Shown one piece after another: positions 1-8,343 of a stretch of 64,000 nucleotides of DNA. Within the stretch, counting starts at the first letter, position 1. Every line of letters begins with the position of its first letter. Under the pieces are notes generated by a model. The model worked only from the letters and a program-made list of their open reading frames with translations, ran no database searches and was not told the DNA's origin. Source of the stretch: Luteolibacter rhizosphaerae (GTDB taxonomy: Bacteria > Verrucomicrobiota > Verrucomicrobiia > Verrucomicrobiales > Akkermansiaceae); contig NZ_JAPDDR010000008.1 of NCBI RefSeq assembly GCF_025950095.1, positions 248,001 through 312,000 on the forward strand, given 5' to 3'. The translations under genes and the position numbers were made by a program.

Positions 1-2523
1 TTGGCAGACAAGGACGGCGACGACCGTGCGGACGGGCAGCCGGAGATCCTCTTGGACGGCTTCGGTTACCAGGACACCCACGAAACGTTGAACTCCTTCA
101 TCTGGGGACCGGATGGCTGGCTCTATGGCTGCCACGGTGTCTTCACCCACTCGCGGGTCGGTAAACCGGGGACACCGGACAAGGAGCGGGTGCCGATCAA
201 TGCCGGGATCTGGCGCTATCACCCGGTGACGCGGAATTTCGAGGTCTTCGCATGGGGCACATCGAATCCGTGGGGCCTTGATTTCAACGACCGCGGCGAG
301 GCTTTCTGCGAGGCCTGCGTGATTCCGCACCTGTGGCACATCATCCCGGGCGGCTACTACCAGCGGCAGGCGGGCTCGCATTTCAACCCGCACATCTACG
401 ATCCGATCGAGACGATCGCGGATCACCGCCACTGGGTGGGGGATATCAAGGATCACGCGCACTGGGGACACGAGAATGCGATCCCGAAGAATGTCTCCGA
501 GGCGGGGGGCGGACATGCCCATTGCGGATTCGTGGTCTGTCTCAGCGATGCCTTCCCGAAGGAATTCCGGGACAGCGCGATCTTCTTCAACGTGCACGGC
601 CATCGCCTGAACCGGGACACGCTGGTGCAAAAGGGCTCGGGCTTCGTCGGCAAGCATGCACCGGACCTGATGCTTTCGATGGACGAGTGGTTTCTCGGCG
701 TGGCGCTGGAGGCAGGGCCGGATGGCGCGATCTATTTCACGGACTGGCACGATGAGACGAGCTGCCATCGTCCCGACCCCGAGCGCTGGGACCGGGGGAA
801 CGGTCGTGTCTTCCGCTTGCGGCACGGCGAAGTGAAGCCATGGAAGGGTGATCTCTCAAAGCTGTCCGATCTGGAGCTCGTGAGGCTACAGGCAGGCCGC
901 GACGAATGGGCGCTGAGGACCGGTCGACGCATCTTGCAGGAGCGTGTGGCAAAGGGGGCCGAACTTGACCCGGCGGCGCGGGAGTTTCTGGTCAAGACGC
1001 TGCTCGATCATCCGGATGAAACGCGGCGTCTGCGGGCGATGTGGTGCTTGGCGGCAAGCGGCGGCATGGGCAAGGAGCCCTTGTTCAAGGATGCGAGCGA
1101 GTGGGTGCGCGCGTGGTCGGTCAGGCTGGCCTCGCAGGCATCGCGTTCGATCGATACCGCGGCATGGCATGAGCTGGCGGAGAAGGAGGAATCGCCGGTC
1201 GTGCTGCTGGCGCTGTGTTCCTCGCTCCAGAAACTCACGCCACGGCGTGCGATCGAGATCGCGGAGCGGATCGCACCCAAGATGAACGCGGAGGATGCGA
1301 ATTTGACGCGGATGTTCTGGTTCGGCTTCGAGGCGCTGGTGCCGCGGAATGAGAAGCGCGCGGTGCAGATCGCGCTGAGTTGTCCCGATGGACGTCTGCT
1401 TGAATGGACGGCCCGCCGTTTGGCCGCGCCGGATGCGTTGCTCGAAGCATTGCCGACCGCGGGAGACAAGACTACTGCACTGCTCGCGGCCCTTTCGGGA
1501 AGGCTCGACAAGGCGCCGGATGAACGCCTCAAGCCGGAGCATCTCGAAGTGCTGGCGAAGCTTGCCGCTTCCGGCGATGCGGGCATGAAGGAGAAGGCGG
1601 AAGCACTCGCGGCGAGATCCGGCGACAAACAGGCAGCGGGCAAGCTGTGGTCCACGGTGGAAGACCGCAAGGCGGGTGCCAAGGAGCGCTTGGAGGCGCT
1701 GAAGCTACTGGCAGGTAACTTAACCAAGAATGATGAAGGCCGCTTGGGCGGACTCTTGGATGATCCAGCACTGCGCGTGCCGGTGCTGCTGGCGCGGCCG
1801 GATCTGCTGGACCAGCCGGCGGCAGGTGACCGGGTGGCTGGATTCACCCCTGAGGAGAAGCTCGCCGTCAGCCGCTTGGCTGCGGGTGAGGGCAAGGTGG
1901 CGCGCGTGATCGAATGGCTGGAGGCCAAGAAGCTGCTCGACAAAGATGTGCCCGCCGACGCGGTGGCACGGCTGCGGGAAGTACGAGATGCATCGTTGTT
2001 GGCAAAGGTGGAGGCGCGCTGGGGCAAGCTGAGCTCCGATCAGGCGGCGCGGCGTGCATTGGTTGCCGAATGGCGTGGCAAGCTGAAGCCGGACATCCTG
2101 GCGAAGGCGGAACTGCCGAAGGGCCGCGCGATCTTCGATCGCACCTGTGCTGCCTGTCACAAGCTCTTCGGTGAAGGCGCGGAGATCGGGCCCGAGCTCA
2201 CCGGTGGCGAGCGCGGCAACGTCGATCACTGGCTGGACAACATCCTCGACCCGAACGCTCTGATCGGGCAGGGCTATGAGCTGCATCAGATCGAGAAGAA
2301 CGACGGTACCGTGGTCACCGGGATGCTTGCCGCGCAGAATGACAATGAAGTCACTCTGAGAATGGTAGGGGTCGAAACCCGGGTGGCGAAGAAGGACATC
2401 AAGTCGGACAAAGCTCTCGGGATGTCGATGATGCCGGAGGGCCTGTTGAGTGGGCTCTCGGATGCGGAGGTGCGCGATCTGATCGGCTATCTGATGGCAC
2501 CTGCCCAAGTGAAAGCCGAGTGA
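1..2523 (+). CDS. PVC-type dehydrogenase with C-terminal haem-binding CxxCH domain (5' partial)
   Basis: The frame is open from the first base, so the true start and export signal lie outside the window; the TTG at base 1 is only the edge. The first ~280 residues resemble the beta-propeller 'membrane-bound dehydrogenase' domain of Pirellula/Verrucomicrobium proteins (TIGR02604 type). A long helical, HEAT-like stretch follows (about residues 290-690), then a c-type cytochrome domain (TIGR02603 type) with CAACH at 716-720, which should bind haem covalently. The family is thought to act outside the cytoplasm as dehydrogenases in carbohydrate breakdown; the substrate is unknown. The family call is firm, the reaction is inference. 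Confidence 0.85.
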   Translation: MADKDGDDRADGQPEILLDGFGYQDTHETLNSFIWGPDGWLYGCHGVFTHSRVGKPGTPDKERVPINAGIWRYHPVTRNFEVFAWGTSNPWGLDFNDRGEAFCEACVIPHLWHIIPGGYYQRQAGSHFNPHIYDPIETIADHRHWVGDIKDHAHWGHENAIPKNVSEAGGGHAHCGFVVCLSDAFPKEFRDSAIFFNVHGHRLNRDTLVQKGSGFVGKHAPDLMLSMDEWFLGVALEAGPDGAIYFTDWHDETSCHRPDPERWDRGNGRVFRLRHGEVKPWKGDLSKLSDLELVRLQAGRDEWALRTGRRILQERVAKGAELDPAAREFLVKTLLDHPDETRRLRAMWCLAASGGMGKEPLFKDASEWVRAWSVRLASQASRSIDTAAWHELAEKEESPVVLLALCSSLQKLTPRRAIEIAERIAPKMNAEDANLTRMFWFGFEALVPRNEKRAVQIALSCPDGRLLEWTARRLAAPDALLEALPTAGDKTTALLAALSGRLDKAPDERLKPEHLEVLAKLAASGDAGMKEKAEALAARSGDKQAAGKLWSTVEDRKAGAKERLEALKLLAGNLTKNDEGRLGGLLDDPALRVPVLLARPDLLDQPAAGDRVAGFTPEEKLAVSRLAAGEGKVARVIEWLEAKKLLDKDVPADAVARLREVRDASLLAKVEARWGKLSSDQAARRALVAEWRGKLKPDILAKAELPKGRAIFDRTCAACHKLFGEGAEIGPELTGGERGNVDHWLDNILDPNALIGQGYELHQIEKNDGTVVTGMLAAQNDNEVTLRMVGVETRVAKKDIKSDKALGMSMMPEGLLSGLSDAEVRDLIGYLMAPAQVKAE

Positions 2524-2649
2524 ACCGGTTTTGCCGCTTGGCTTGATTACGGTTGATCATCAGCACCGGCAGGTTTTCCGGATGCGCGGTGGAAGGAACT
2601 AATCCTTCACCTCGGGGGGGCAGGACGCTAGTTTACCGCCACCCCTCCC

Positions 2650-3873
2650 ATGAAATTTGCAATTCCACTGATGCTTGTGGCCGCGGCTCCTTGCACGGAA
2701 GCCATCACCATCGAGATCCGCTACGAGCTTGCCGGCAGTAGCTTCTATAACCAAGTGGGGGCGAAGGAGGCTCTGAGAGCCGCGGCGGACTTTTATGAGG
2801 ATCTGATCTCCGATTCGCTCGGTGCGATCAACCCCGCTCAGTATCCCAGCGCTGCATGGACTCCCACCTACGCCAGTCCGGTGAACGGGAATACGGTGAG
2901 CATGAACGCCCAGGCGAATCTGGTGGTGCCGGCGAATACCATCATCATCTATGCCGGATCGATGAATCTGGGTTCCGCCGCCGCGCGTGCCGGGGCTGGC
3001 GGCATCAATCTCGGCGGCAGCTCCTTGGCGTGGTGGAATCAGGTCTACAACCGGGGCGAGCCGGGTGCGGTGCAGTTGGTGCAAATCGGCGGCAATGTGA
3101 ACTTCACATCGAACCCGACGGACTTCGCTCCATGGGGAGGTGTGATCTTCTTCAATTCCGCGATCGCGAACTGGAACTTCTCCACCAGCAACGCGACCGG
3201 AACGGCAGGGCCGGATGCGCTCTCGGTGGCGCTGCACGAACTCGGGCATATCCTGGGTCTGGGGACCTACCGCGCGGATTGCAGTTGGACCACCCTGATC
3301 AATCAGGCCAACGGGAAGTTCATGGGTCCGCTAGCCCTGAATTCCTTCGGGGTGAATCCGCAGACGGATGCCGTCCACGTGCTTCCCGGGGTGACGAAGA
3401 GCCGTGCCTATGGTTGCTTCGGTGTTCCGCACGGGACCGCCGTGTTTCCGCTGATGTCGGAGAGCTTGCCGGTGTCCAATACCTTCGATGTGCCGACGGA
3501 TTTGGATCTGGCGATGCTCCGGGATATCGGCTGGGAGCTGACCCTGCCGGAGCGGCAGATCGGCATTTCCAAGGGCGCAGGTGCCGCGAGTGTCTCGGTG
3601 CCGACTTCGACCGGATTCAACTACGAGATTCGTCGTAGTACGAACCTGTCTTCGTGGGGTTCCCCCGTGGCCACGCTACAGGGCAACGGGCAGGTGAAGT
3701 CATGGGCCGACTCCACGGTACCTTCCAAGGCCTTCTACCGGGTGACACGGGTCGCAGCCGCACCGGCGGGTGCGGCTGCGCCAATGGTGGCGGTGAAGGA
3801 TACGGGGGATTCAGGTCTGGTCCCACCCCCGGCGCCCGAGCCGACGCTGTGCGGATGCGGCGGGACTCATTGA
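2650..3873 (+). CDS. Secreted HELGH-motif metalloprotease-like protein
   Basis: This 407-residue protein has an N-terminal signal sequence (hydrophobic residues 3-13). It carries the zinc-peptidase motif HELGH at residues 196-200 followed by ILGLG, as in metzincins (HExxHxxGxxH/D). The third metal ligand expected at position 206 is Thr, so zinc binding must use another residue or activity may be lost. A DxDLAMLRDIGW segment near residue 290 is typical of matrixin-like exported proteins. The C-terminal ~80 residues form a Fn3-like 'RRSTNLSSW' module common in verrucomicrobial secreted proteins, ending in a Cys/Gly-rich tail. It stands alone, 127 bases after the dehydrogenase gene. Peptidase activity is inferred. 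Confidence 0.7.
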   Translation: MKFAIPLMLVAAAPCTEAITIEIRYELAGSSFYNQVGAKEALRAAADFYEDLISDSLGAINPAQYPSAAWTPTYASPVNGNTVSMNAQANLVVPANTIIIYAGSMNLGSAAARAGAGGINLGGSSLAWWNQVYNRGEPGAVQLVQIGGNVNFTSNPTDFAPWGGVIFFNSAIANWNFSTSNATGTAGPDALSVALHELGHILGLGTYRADCSWTTLINQANGKFMGPLALNSFGVNPQTDAVHVLPGVTKSRAYGCFGVPHGTAVFPLMSESLPVSNTFDVPTDLDLAMLRDIGWELTLPERQIGISKGAGAASVSVPTSTGFNYEIRRSTNLSSWGSPVATLQGNGQVKSWADSTVPSKAFYRVTRVAAAPAGAAAPMVAVKDTGDSGLVPPPAPEPTLCGCGGTH

Positions 3874-3925
3874 AGAATGGCAGGGCGTGAGGTGAGATCG
3901 GCGCAGGGACGGCTCGTTTGGGTTT

Positions 3926-3966
3926 TCGCCCCCGTGCCCTCCCTCATTCGGAAGGCACGGGGGCGA
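3926..3966. terminator. Stem-loop between convergent genes
   Basis: A perfect 13-bp inverted repeat (3926-3938 with 3954-3966, 15-base loop) lies between the stops of the convergent genes at 2650..3873 and 3987..4367. It is GC-rich but lacks a clear U-tract on either side, so it is a probable transcription end or mRNA 3' stabiliser rather than a proven intrinsic terminator. Confidence 0.5.
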
Positions 3967-3986
3967 CAGCCATCAATGCGGCCGGA

Positions 3987-4367
3987 TCAGATCCGGAGTT
4001 GCCACATGGCTTCGGTATCGCGGTCGCGCCACGCGGGGCGGCGGGCGATTGGATCCTGCAGCGTGCGCACGGCCTTGCGGCCGCCGGTGTAGACGAAGCT
4101 TTCGACTTCGATCTCCACGACTTCGAGACCCATGTAGTACGTGTCGCGAAGGGTCGTGACGGATTCGGCCCCGAAGGCGCGAGCCAAGTGTTCACGCAGC
4201 AGGGATGCTTCTTTCTTTCCGAGGAAGAGGAATGCCGGTGTCTCACCGAATTCGCACTTCGAGCGGATCAGTTCGGAGACGGCAGCGGTATTCCAGGTGC
4301 CGTCGAGTTCCAGTTCGGCAGTGAGGGTGGCACTGTCGGGGAACGTGATGTCGTGTTGTGTGTTCAT
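3987..4367 (-). CDS. Conserved hypothetical protein, 126 aa
   Basis: I chose the ATG at 4367 (MNTQHDITFPD); the frame is open further upstream but that extension has no credible start. The product is soluble and mixed alpha/beta with no signal peptide or membrane segment. The centre reads PAFLFLGKKEASLLREHL, and the C-terminal half has an acidic VVEIEVESFVYTGG stretch and ends in DTEAMWQLRI. I do not recognise the family and assign no function. The gene is single, convergent with the secreted peptidase gene, and separated from the next gene by 312 bases. Confidence 0.6.
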   Translation of the reverse strand: MNTQHDITFPDSATLTAELELDGTWNTAAVSELIRSKCEFGETPAFLFLGKKEASLLREHLARAFGAESVTTLRDTYYMGLEVVEIEVESFVYTGGRKAVRTLQDPIARRPAWRDRDTEAMWQLRI

Positions 4368-4679
4368 GCTATCGTGTGGGGTTGGGAGCCCGTCCGAGGG
4401 CGAGCAAACTACGCTACCCGCCCCCGGTTTTATCAAAACGGGCGGCATGATCCGGGTGAAAGGATCAGTGAGTCGACCCGTATGGCGGCGCCATTTCAGG
4501 CCCTAAAAGGCCCCGAAAAAAAGTTCTGCTAGGCCACGATCCCGCCACTTTGGAGGCATCCGAAACACGTTTGATATGAGCGGATTCGATGATTCTTGCG
4601 CTGGAGTAATAAGCAAAGTCATCACGGCGCAGGGTGCCCGGGGGATTGCGGCCGGGGGATTGCTCCTCTTCGCCTTGCC
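4368..4679. other. Intergenic region, no gene seen
   Basis: This 312-base gap separates two divergent small genes and presumably holds both promoters. It contains a short GTTTT/AAAAC inverted repeat around 4427-4439 and a weak GGCC hairpin followed by an A-run near 4500-4520. No convincing coding frame, RNA gene or long repeat is visible. Confidence 0.4.
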
Positions 4680-4886
4680 ATGAGCAACTACGGCTCCCCT
4701 CGTAAATTCCGCTCGCGCTATCGCACCTGCCATCGTCAGGCAGCCGCACGTGCCTTTACATGGGAGCAGTGGGCCCGTGAAAGGCGGCACCCTGAAGCAA
4801 CGCGGAAGGCGATCACGTGGTGCCTTGCCACAGTGTCGATCTGCCTCCTCCTTCTCAGTCTGATCTATCAGCTCGCGAGCCGTTGA
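4680..4886 (+). CDS. Small single-pass membrane protein, 68 aa
   Basis: The frame is open from 4596, but the ATG at 4680 (MSNYGSPRKF) gives the more natural protein: a basic, Arg/His-rich N-terminal half followed by one hydrophobic helix (ITWCLATVSICLLLLSLIY) at the C-terminus. The charge pattern suggests the N-terminus stays in the cytoplasm. No family is recognised. It ends 4 bases before the stop of the convergent PhzF-family gene. It may be a real small membrane protein; the moderate confidence reflects its size and the weak ribosome site. Confidence 0.45.
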   Translation: MSNYGSPRKFRSRYRTCHRQAAARAFTWEQWARERRHPEATRKAITWCLATVSICLLLLSLIYQLASR

Positions 4887-4890
4887 CCTG

Positions 4891-5712
4891 TTAGGCGGGC
4901 CGCTCTCCCGTGAGCCAAGCCTTGCGCTCCGCTGCCAGATGAATGCTTCCGGTCAGATAGGTGCGTGCCCGGCCGGAGATCGCGACACGATCTTCCCGCA
5001 GCAGGCAAGTGAGCTCGCCACCGCGCGCCGATACCTGCCGTGCGGTCAATTCCTGACGACCGATCTGCTCCGCCCAATAGGGGGCCAGCGTGCAATGGGC
5101 GGAACCGGTAACCGGATCCTCGTTGACTCCGGCCTTCGGCGCGAAGAAGCGCGAGACGAAATCGCATTCCATGCCGGGCGCGGTCGCGATTACTCCCAGA
5201 CCCTCGAGTCGGGAGAGTTCGGCGAAGTCCGGCTTGAGTGCCCGGACATCCTCTTCGGACTCATAGACCGCGAGCAGATCGCGGGACTTCGCCGTGAAGA
5301 GGGGAATTTTCCCGAGTCCCTTCACCAGCGGTCCCGGAGGATCGCAGGCGGTGGGCGGGGTGCTAGGGAAGTCCAGCACCAGTAGCTCGCCGCGACGGAG
5401 AACGCCGATCTCGCCGGACTTTGTCTGGAAGCTCACCTCATCCCCTTCGAGCCCGCGATGGCGGAAGAGAACATGCGCTGCCGCGAGAGTGGCATGACCG
5501 CAGAGGTCCACCTCCACGGTGGGGGTGAACCAACGGAGTTCGAAGCCCTCCGCTCCCTGAGCCACGAAGGCGGTTTCGGATTGGTTGTTCTCCGCGGCGA
5601 TCGACTGGAGCGTCTCGTCGGGAAGCCAGGTTTCCAGCAGGCAGACGCCTGCCGGATTACCGGAGAAGAGCCTGCTGGTGAATGCGTCGATCTGGAAGTA
5701 GGGCAGGTCCAT
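4891..5712 (-). CDS. PhzF family isomerase/epimerase
   Basis: The product is 273 residues, a normal length for this family. The N-terminus (IDAFTSRLFSGNPAGVCLL) and NNQSETAFV, with the family's catalytic acid Glu at residue 46, are diagnostic of the PhzF/DapF-like fold. A second-lobe motif, NEDPVTGSAHCTLAPYW, sits near residue 200. PhzF isomerises a diene acid in phenazine synthesis, but most bacterial relatives are stand-alone enzymes of unknown substrate. No other phenazine genes are nearby, so a phenazine role is unlikely. The gene appears monocistronic. Confidence 0.9.
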   Translation of the reverse strand: MDLPYFQIDAFTSRLFSGNPAGVCLLETWLPDETLQSIAAENNQSETAFVAQGAEGFELRWFTPTVEVDLCGHATLAAAHVLFRHRGLEGDEVSFQTKSGEIGVLRRGELLVLDFPSTPPTACDPPGPLVKGLGKIPLFTAKSRDLLAVYESEEDVRALKPDFAELSRLEGLGVIATAPGMECDFVSRFFAPKAGVNEDPVTGSAHCTLAPYWAEQIGRQELTARQVSARGGELTCLLREDRVAISGRARTYLTGSIHLAAERKAWLTGERPA

Positions 5713-5816
5713 GGTCGGGATGCGGGGTGGGGAAATCAGATCGGATGATCTGCATTCCTCTATAACCCGGAAAGGACCCCGGCGTCATGGAAATCCTTTG
5801 TGCTTCCCCGTGATTG

Positions 5817-7667
5817 TTAGCGCTTCAACAGGAGCGAGCCCTCGGAACCCATGACCGCCTCCGCTGTCCGTGTCTCGTCGCCGTCGTGGAGGATCGCGAG
5901 GAAATGGGCATCGACGAAGATGCCCTCGACCACTTCGCGAAGGATCTCCATGGCTGCTCCGTCCCGCATGCCACGCGGGAAGGCCAAAACGAGAACATAG
6001 CTGCGCCAGGCGGGATACTCGGAGACCTTCTTCCTTGCGACCCAAGCTCCGCGAATCGCTTCGTGCCGCTGTAACAGGGTCATCAGGTGGGATTGCTCTT
6101 CAGGTCCGAGTTCCGGTGGGAGGAACCGATCGCTTGTCCTCGTCGAGTTCCGTTCTTCGAAGGCCCGCTGCATGCTTGCGAAGTTGAAGTGGGCGCGATT
6201 CTTGAGCGTGCTGATCTCGCTGCTCCGCCCGAGACGGTCATAGAGACCGGCAAGCATGTTGAGCGATCCTTCGAAGAGATCGGGACGCTCGGATGCTTTC
6301 TCGAGATGGGCGATCGCAGCCGCGTCAGCCTCGCTTGCCAAGTGCATCCCCCGGAAATAGTTCGCGGGAGGGTGCTCGGGGTTTTCGATGAGGAAGCCGA
6401 GAAGCTCTTCTTGGATCGACTTCACTCCATGGAGCCGGGCGCGCATGAAAAGTTGCTGCCACTTGCCCTCCCGGGTGGATGGCGAGATGCCCTCCAGGAG
6501 GGCATGGATCTTGCGCTTCGTTTGATGGTCCTCCTGCCATCGCGGGGAAACATGCTCCTGCCACTGTAGGCTGAACTTGTCGCGAGCAGCCATGGCCACC
6601 GTGGTGCCGAGGAAGGCATCGGAAGCACGGATATCCAGTTTTCCGGTGGATCCGGCGGTCGCGCTTACTCCCAGCGCTGCGAGACGGTCCTTGAGGCCAG
6701 GATGAGTATCCGCGGTGCCTGTCTCGATCGACAAAGCATCCTCGAGCCAGCGGTTCTCCAAGTGTGGATCTGCCGCCGTGCCGAGAAAGGCGTGCATGCG
6801 GTGGAAGACATCTTCCGGCGGCCGCGGGGTGCTGGCCGTGGAGCGGCCGATATCATTCCAGAATCCTTCATCCAGGCGTTGGGATTCGATGGCGATGCGT
6901 TGCAAGGCCATGGCGGATGACTGCGGTGAGGTGACCTTCGCGGCAAAAGCGTCGGCCTGATATTCTTGGGCGCGGGAGAGGACGAAGGCGCTCGCGTTGA
7001 AGCGCGGCCAGAACCAGTTGATGAAGGCGATGACCGGTCGCGGTGCTCCCTGCTCGGAAAGGGAAGCCATCACCTTTACCCATGACACCCGCAGGCGGTA
7101 GAGCCAGTTCCCCAGCCGCCCGTGCCGATGGGAGAGGTGGGCGAACTCATGAGCCAAGACTGCGGTGAACTCGTCCGGGGTGAGGGCATCCAGGAGAGGG
7201 ACGCCGAGGATCAGATAGGTCTTATGCCAGCCGAACACCCCTAGCCGGGGAATCTGGACAACGGCCGCATTTAGTTCGCCAGTGAGTAGAACCTGGTTGA
7301 ATTTCACGCCGCCAGCTTGCCGCGAGATCGAGTCGATAAGCTGGAAGAGCTCCGGGCAATCGCGACGATGGACCGGGATACCCTCGGGTGCCGTCAGTCG
7401 GACCCACAGCCCGCGGATGATCGCAAAGGTGAGGATAGCTGAGGGAATACCGACCACGAGCCCGACCTTGATCGAAAGGAAGCTCGGCGCGTAGAGGATC
7501 CAGGCGGCTGCGAGGAGGGTCAGCGCTAGGCCTGCGATGAGAAAGAAAGCGAGCCCGCCATAGCCGAGGATGGCAAGAAAAGCAGAGCGCCGCGCCAAGG
7601 CGGGGTGGCGTCCTTTGTAAGCGGCTTCGAGTTGGGATACGAGGGCATCGAACTGCGCTTCAGTCAC
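5817..7667 (-). CDS. M48 family metallopeptidase, membrane-bound
   Basis: This 616-residue protein has two hydrophobic helices near residues 30-95 and a zinc-peptidase motif HEFAH at 173-177. The downstream EYQADAFAA provides the third ligand Glu, as in HtpX/Ste24-type M48 enzymes. The C-terminal ~300 residues are helical and TPR-like (IAHLEKASERPDLFEGSLNML), suggesting protein-partner binding. It probably acts at the inner membrane in protein quality control; that is inference from the family. A membrane-anchored hypothetical gene lies 59 bases upstream on the same strand and may be co-transcribed. Confidence 0.85.
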   Translation of the reverse strand: MTEAQFDALVSQLEAAYKGRHPALARRSAFLAILGYGGLAFFLIAGLALTLLAAAWILYAPSFLSIKVGLVVGIPSAILTFAIIRGLWVRLTAPEGIPVHRRDCPELFQLIDSISRQAGGVKFNQVLLTGELNAAVVQIPRLGVFGWHKTYLILGVPLLDALTPDEFTAVLAHEFAHLSHRHGRLGNWLYRLRVSWVKVMASLSEQGAPRPVIAFINWFWPRFNASAFVLSRAQEYQADAFAAKVTSPQSSAMALQRIAIESQRLDEGFWNDIGRSTASTPRPPEDVFHRMHAFLGTAADPHLENRWLEDALSIETGTADTHPGLKDRLAALGVSATAGSTGKLDIRASDAFLGTTVAMAARDKFSLQWQEHVSPRWQEDHQTKRKIHALLEGISPSTREGKWQQLFMRARLHGVKSIQEELLGFLIENPEHPPANYFRGMHLASEADAAAIAHLEKASERPDLFEGSLNMLAGLYDRLGRSSEISTLKNRAHFNFASMQRAFEERNSTRTSDRFLPPELGPEEQSHLMTLLQRHEAIRGAWVARKKVSEYPAWRSYVLVLAFPRGMRDGAAMEILREVVEGIFVDAHFLAILHDGDETRTAEAVMGSEGSLLLKR

Positions 7668-7726
7668 GCCATTCCCATAGGGAAGAGATAGGATTCTGTC
7701 AGGCTGAAAGCCGGGATCTCCCGATC

Positions 7727-8191
7727 TCAGTTCCCCGCCAGCGCGCGCGGGATCGACTTCACCTGTTTCTTCAGGGCGCGAATCACCTTGGGGGCGGCGA
7801 GCACGAAGATGCGGACGCGGTTCTCATTGTCGCGCGACCACTGGAGGTCGATCTCGCTGCGGACGCCGCTGACCTTTACCGGGAAGAGGGCGTTCTTCGC
7901 CGCGTTCGGCCGCGGCTCTTCAATGCGGTCGAGCAGGTTGCGGACCTGCTTTTCCTCGAAACCGGAATCCACATTCTCCACGATGCAGCCGAAAACGTAA
8001 GGGAGATACTCGCTCTGGGTGCGGATCTCGATCCCGCGCCGCGGGGTGTAGGCCAATTCGAGCTCATCGAGGATCTCCTCGGAGCTGCCATGTCCGCGAT
8101 AGTAGCGTCTCTCCAGAATCCGCGCGAGGATCCACCCCGCGATGAGCCCGCAGCACACGATCGCGGGCAAAATCAAATAGGCGTAAGGCAT
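7727..8191 (-). CDS. Membrane-anchored hypothetical protein, 154 aa
   Basis: The protein begins with one hydrophobic segment (residues 4-24, YLILPAIVCCGLIAGWILA), followed by a basic patch and a soluble alpha/beta domain of about 120 residues, so it is probably anchored with the domain in the cytoplasm. No catalytic motif is visible and the family is not recognised. It lies immediately upstream of the M48 peptidase gene on the same strand and could be its partner, though only proximity supports this. Confidence 0.6.
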   Translation of the reverse strand: MPYAYLILPAIVCCGLIAGWILARILERRYYRGHGSSEEILDELELAYTPRRGIEIRTQSEYLPYVFGCIVENVDSGFEEKQVRNLLDRIEEPRPNAAKNALFPVKVSGVRSEIDLQWSRDNENRVRIFVLAAPKVIRALKKQVKSIPRALAGN

Positions 8192-8343
8192 TCGGTTCTC
8201 TCTTTCCGGTCATCTCTCGGGGGGAGTGGCGGTTCGGGGGGCACTAGGTATGACCCGGCGGAAGGCTCCCGCGTTCAATGTTCGCGGTCTTGAAGCGTGT
8301 CACCGCTTGCCACGGAGCCCGTGCATGTTTCTCTTTGGATCGC

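Noticed and set aside
4891-5712. Phenazine biosynthesis locus
   Set aside because: Only a PhzF-fold enzyme is present; no phzA-G neighbours, and most such proteins are unrelated to phenazines.
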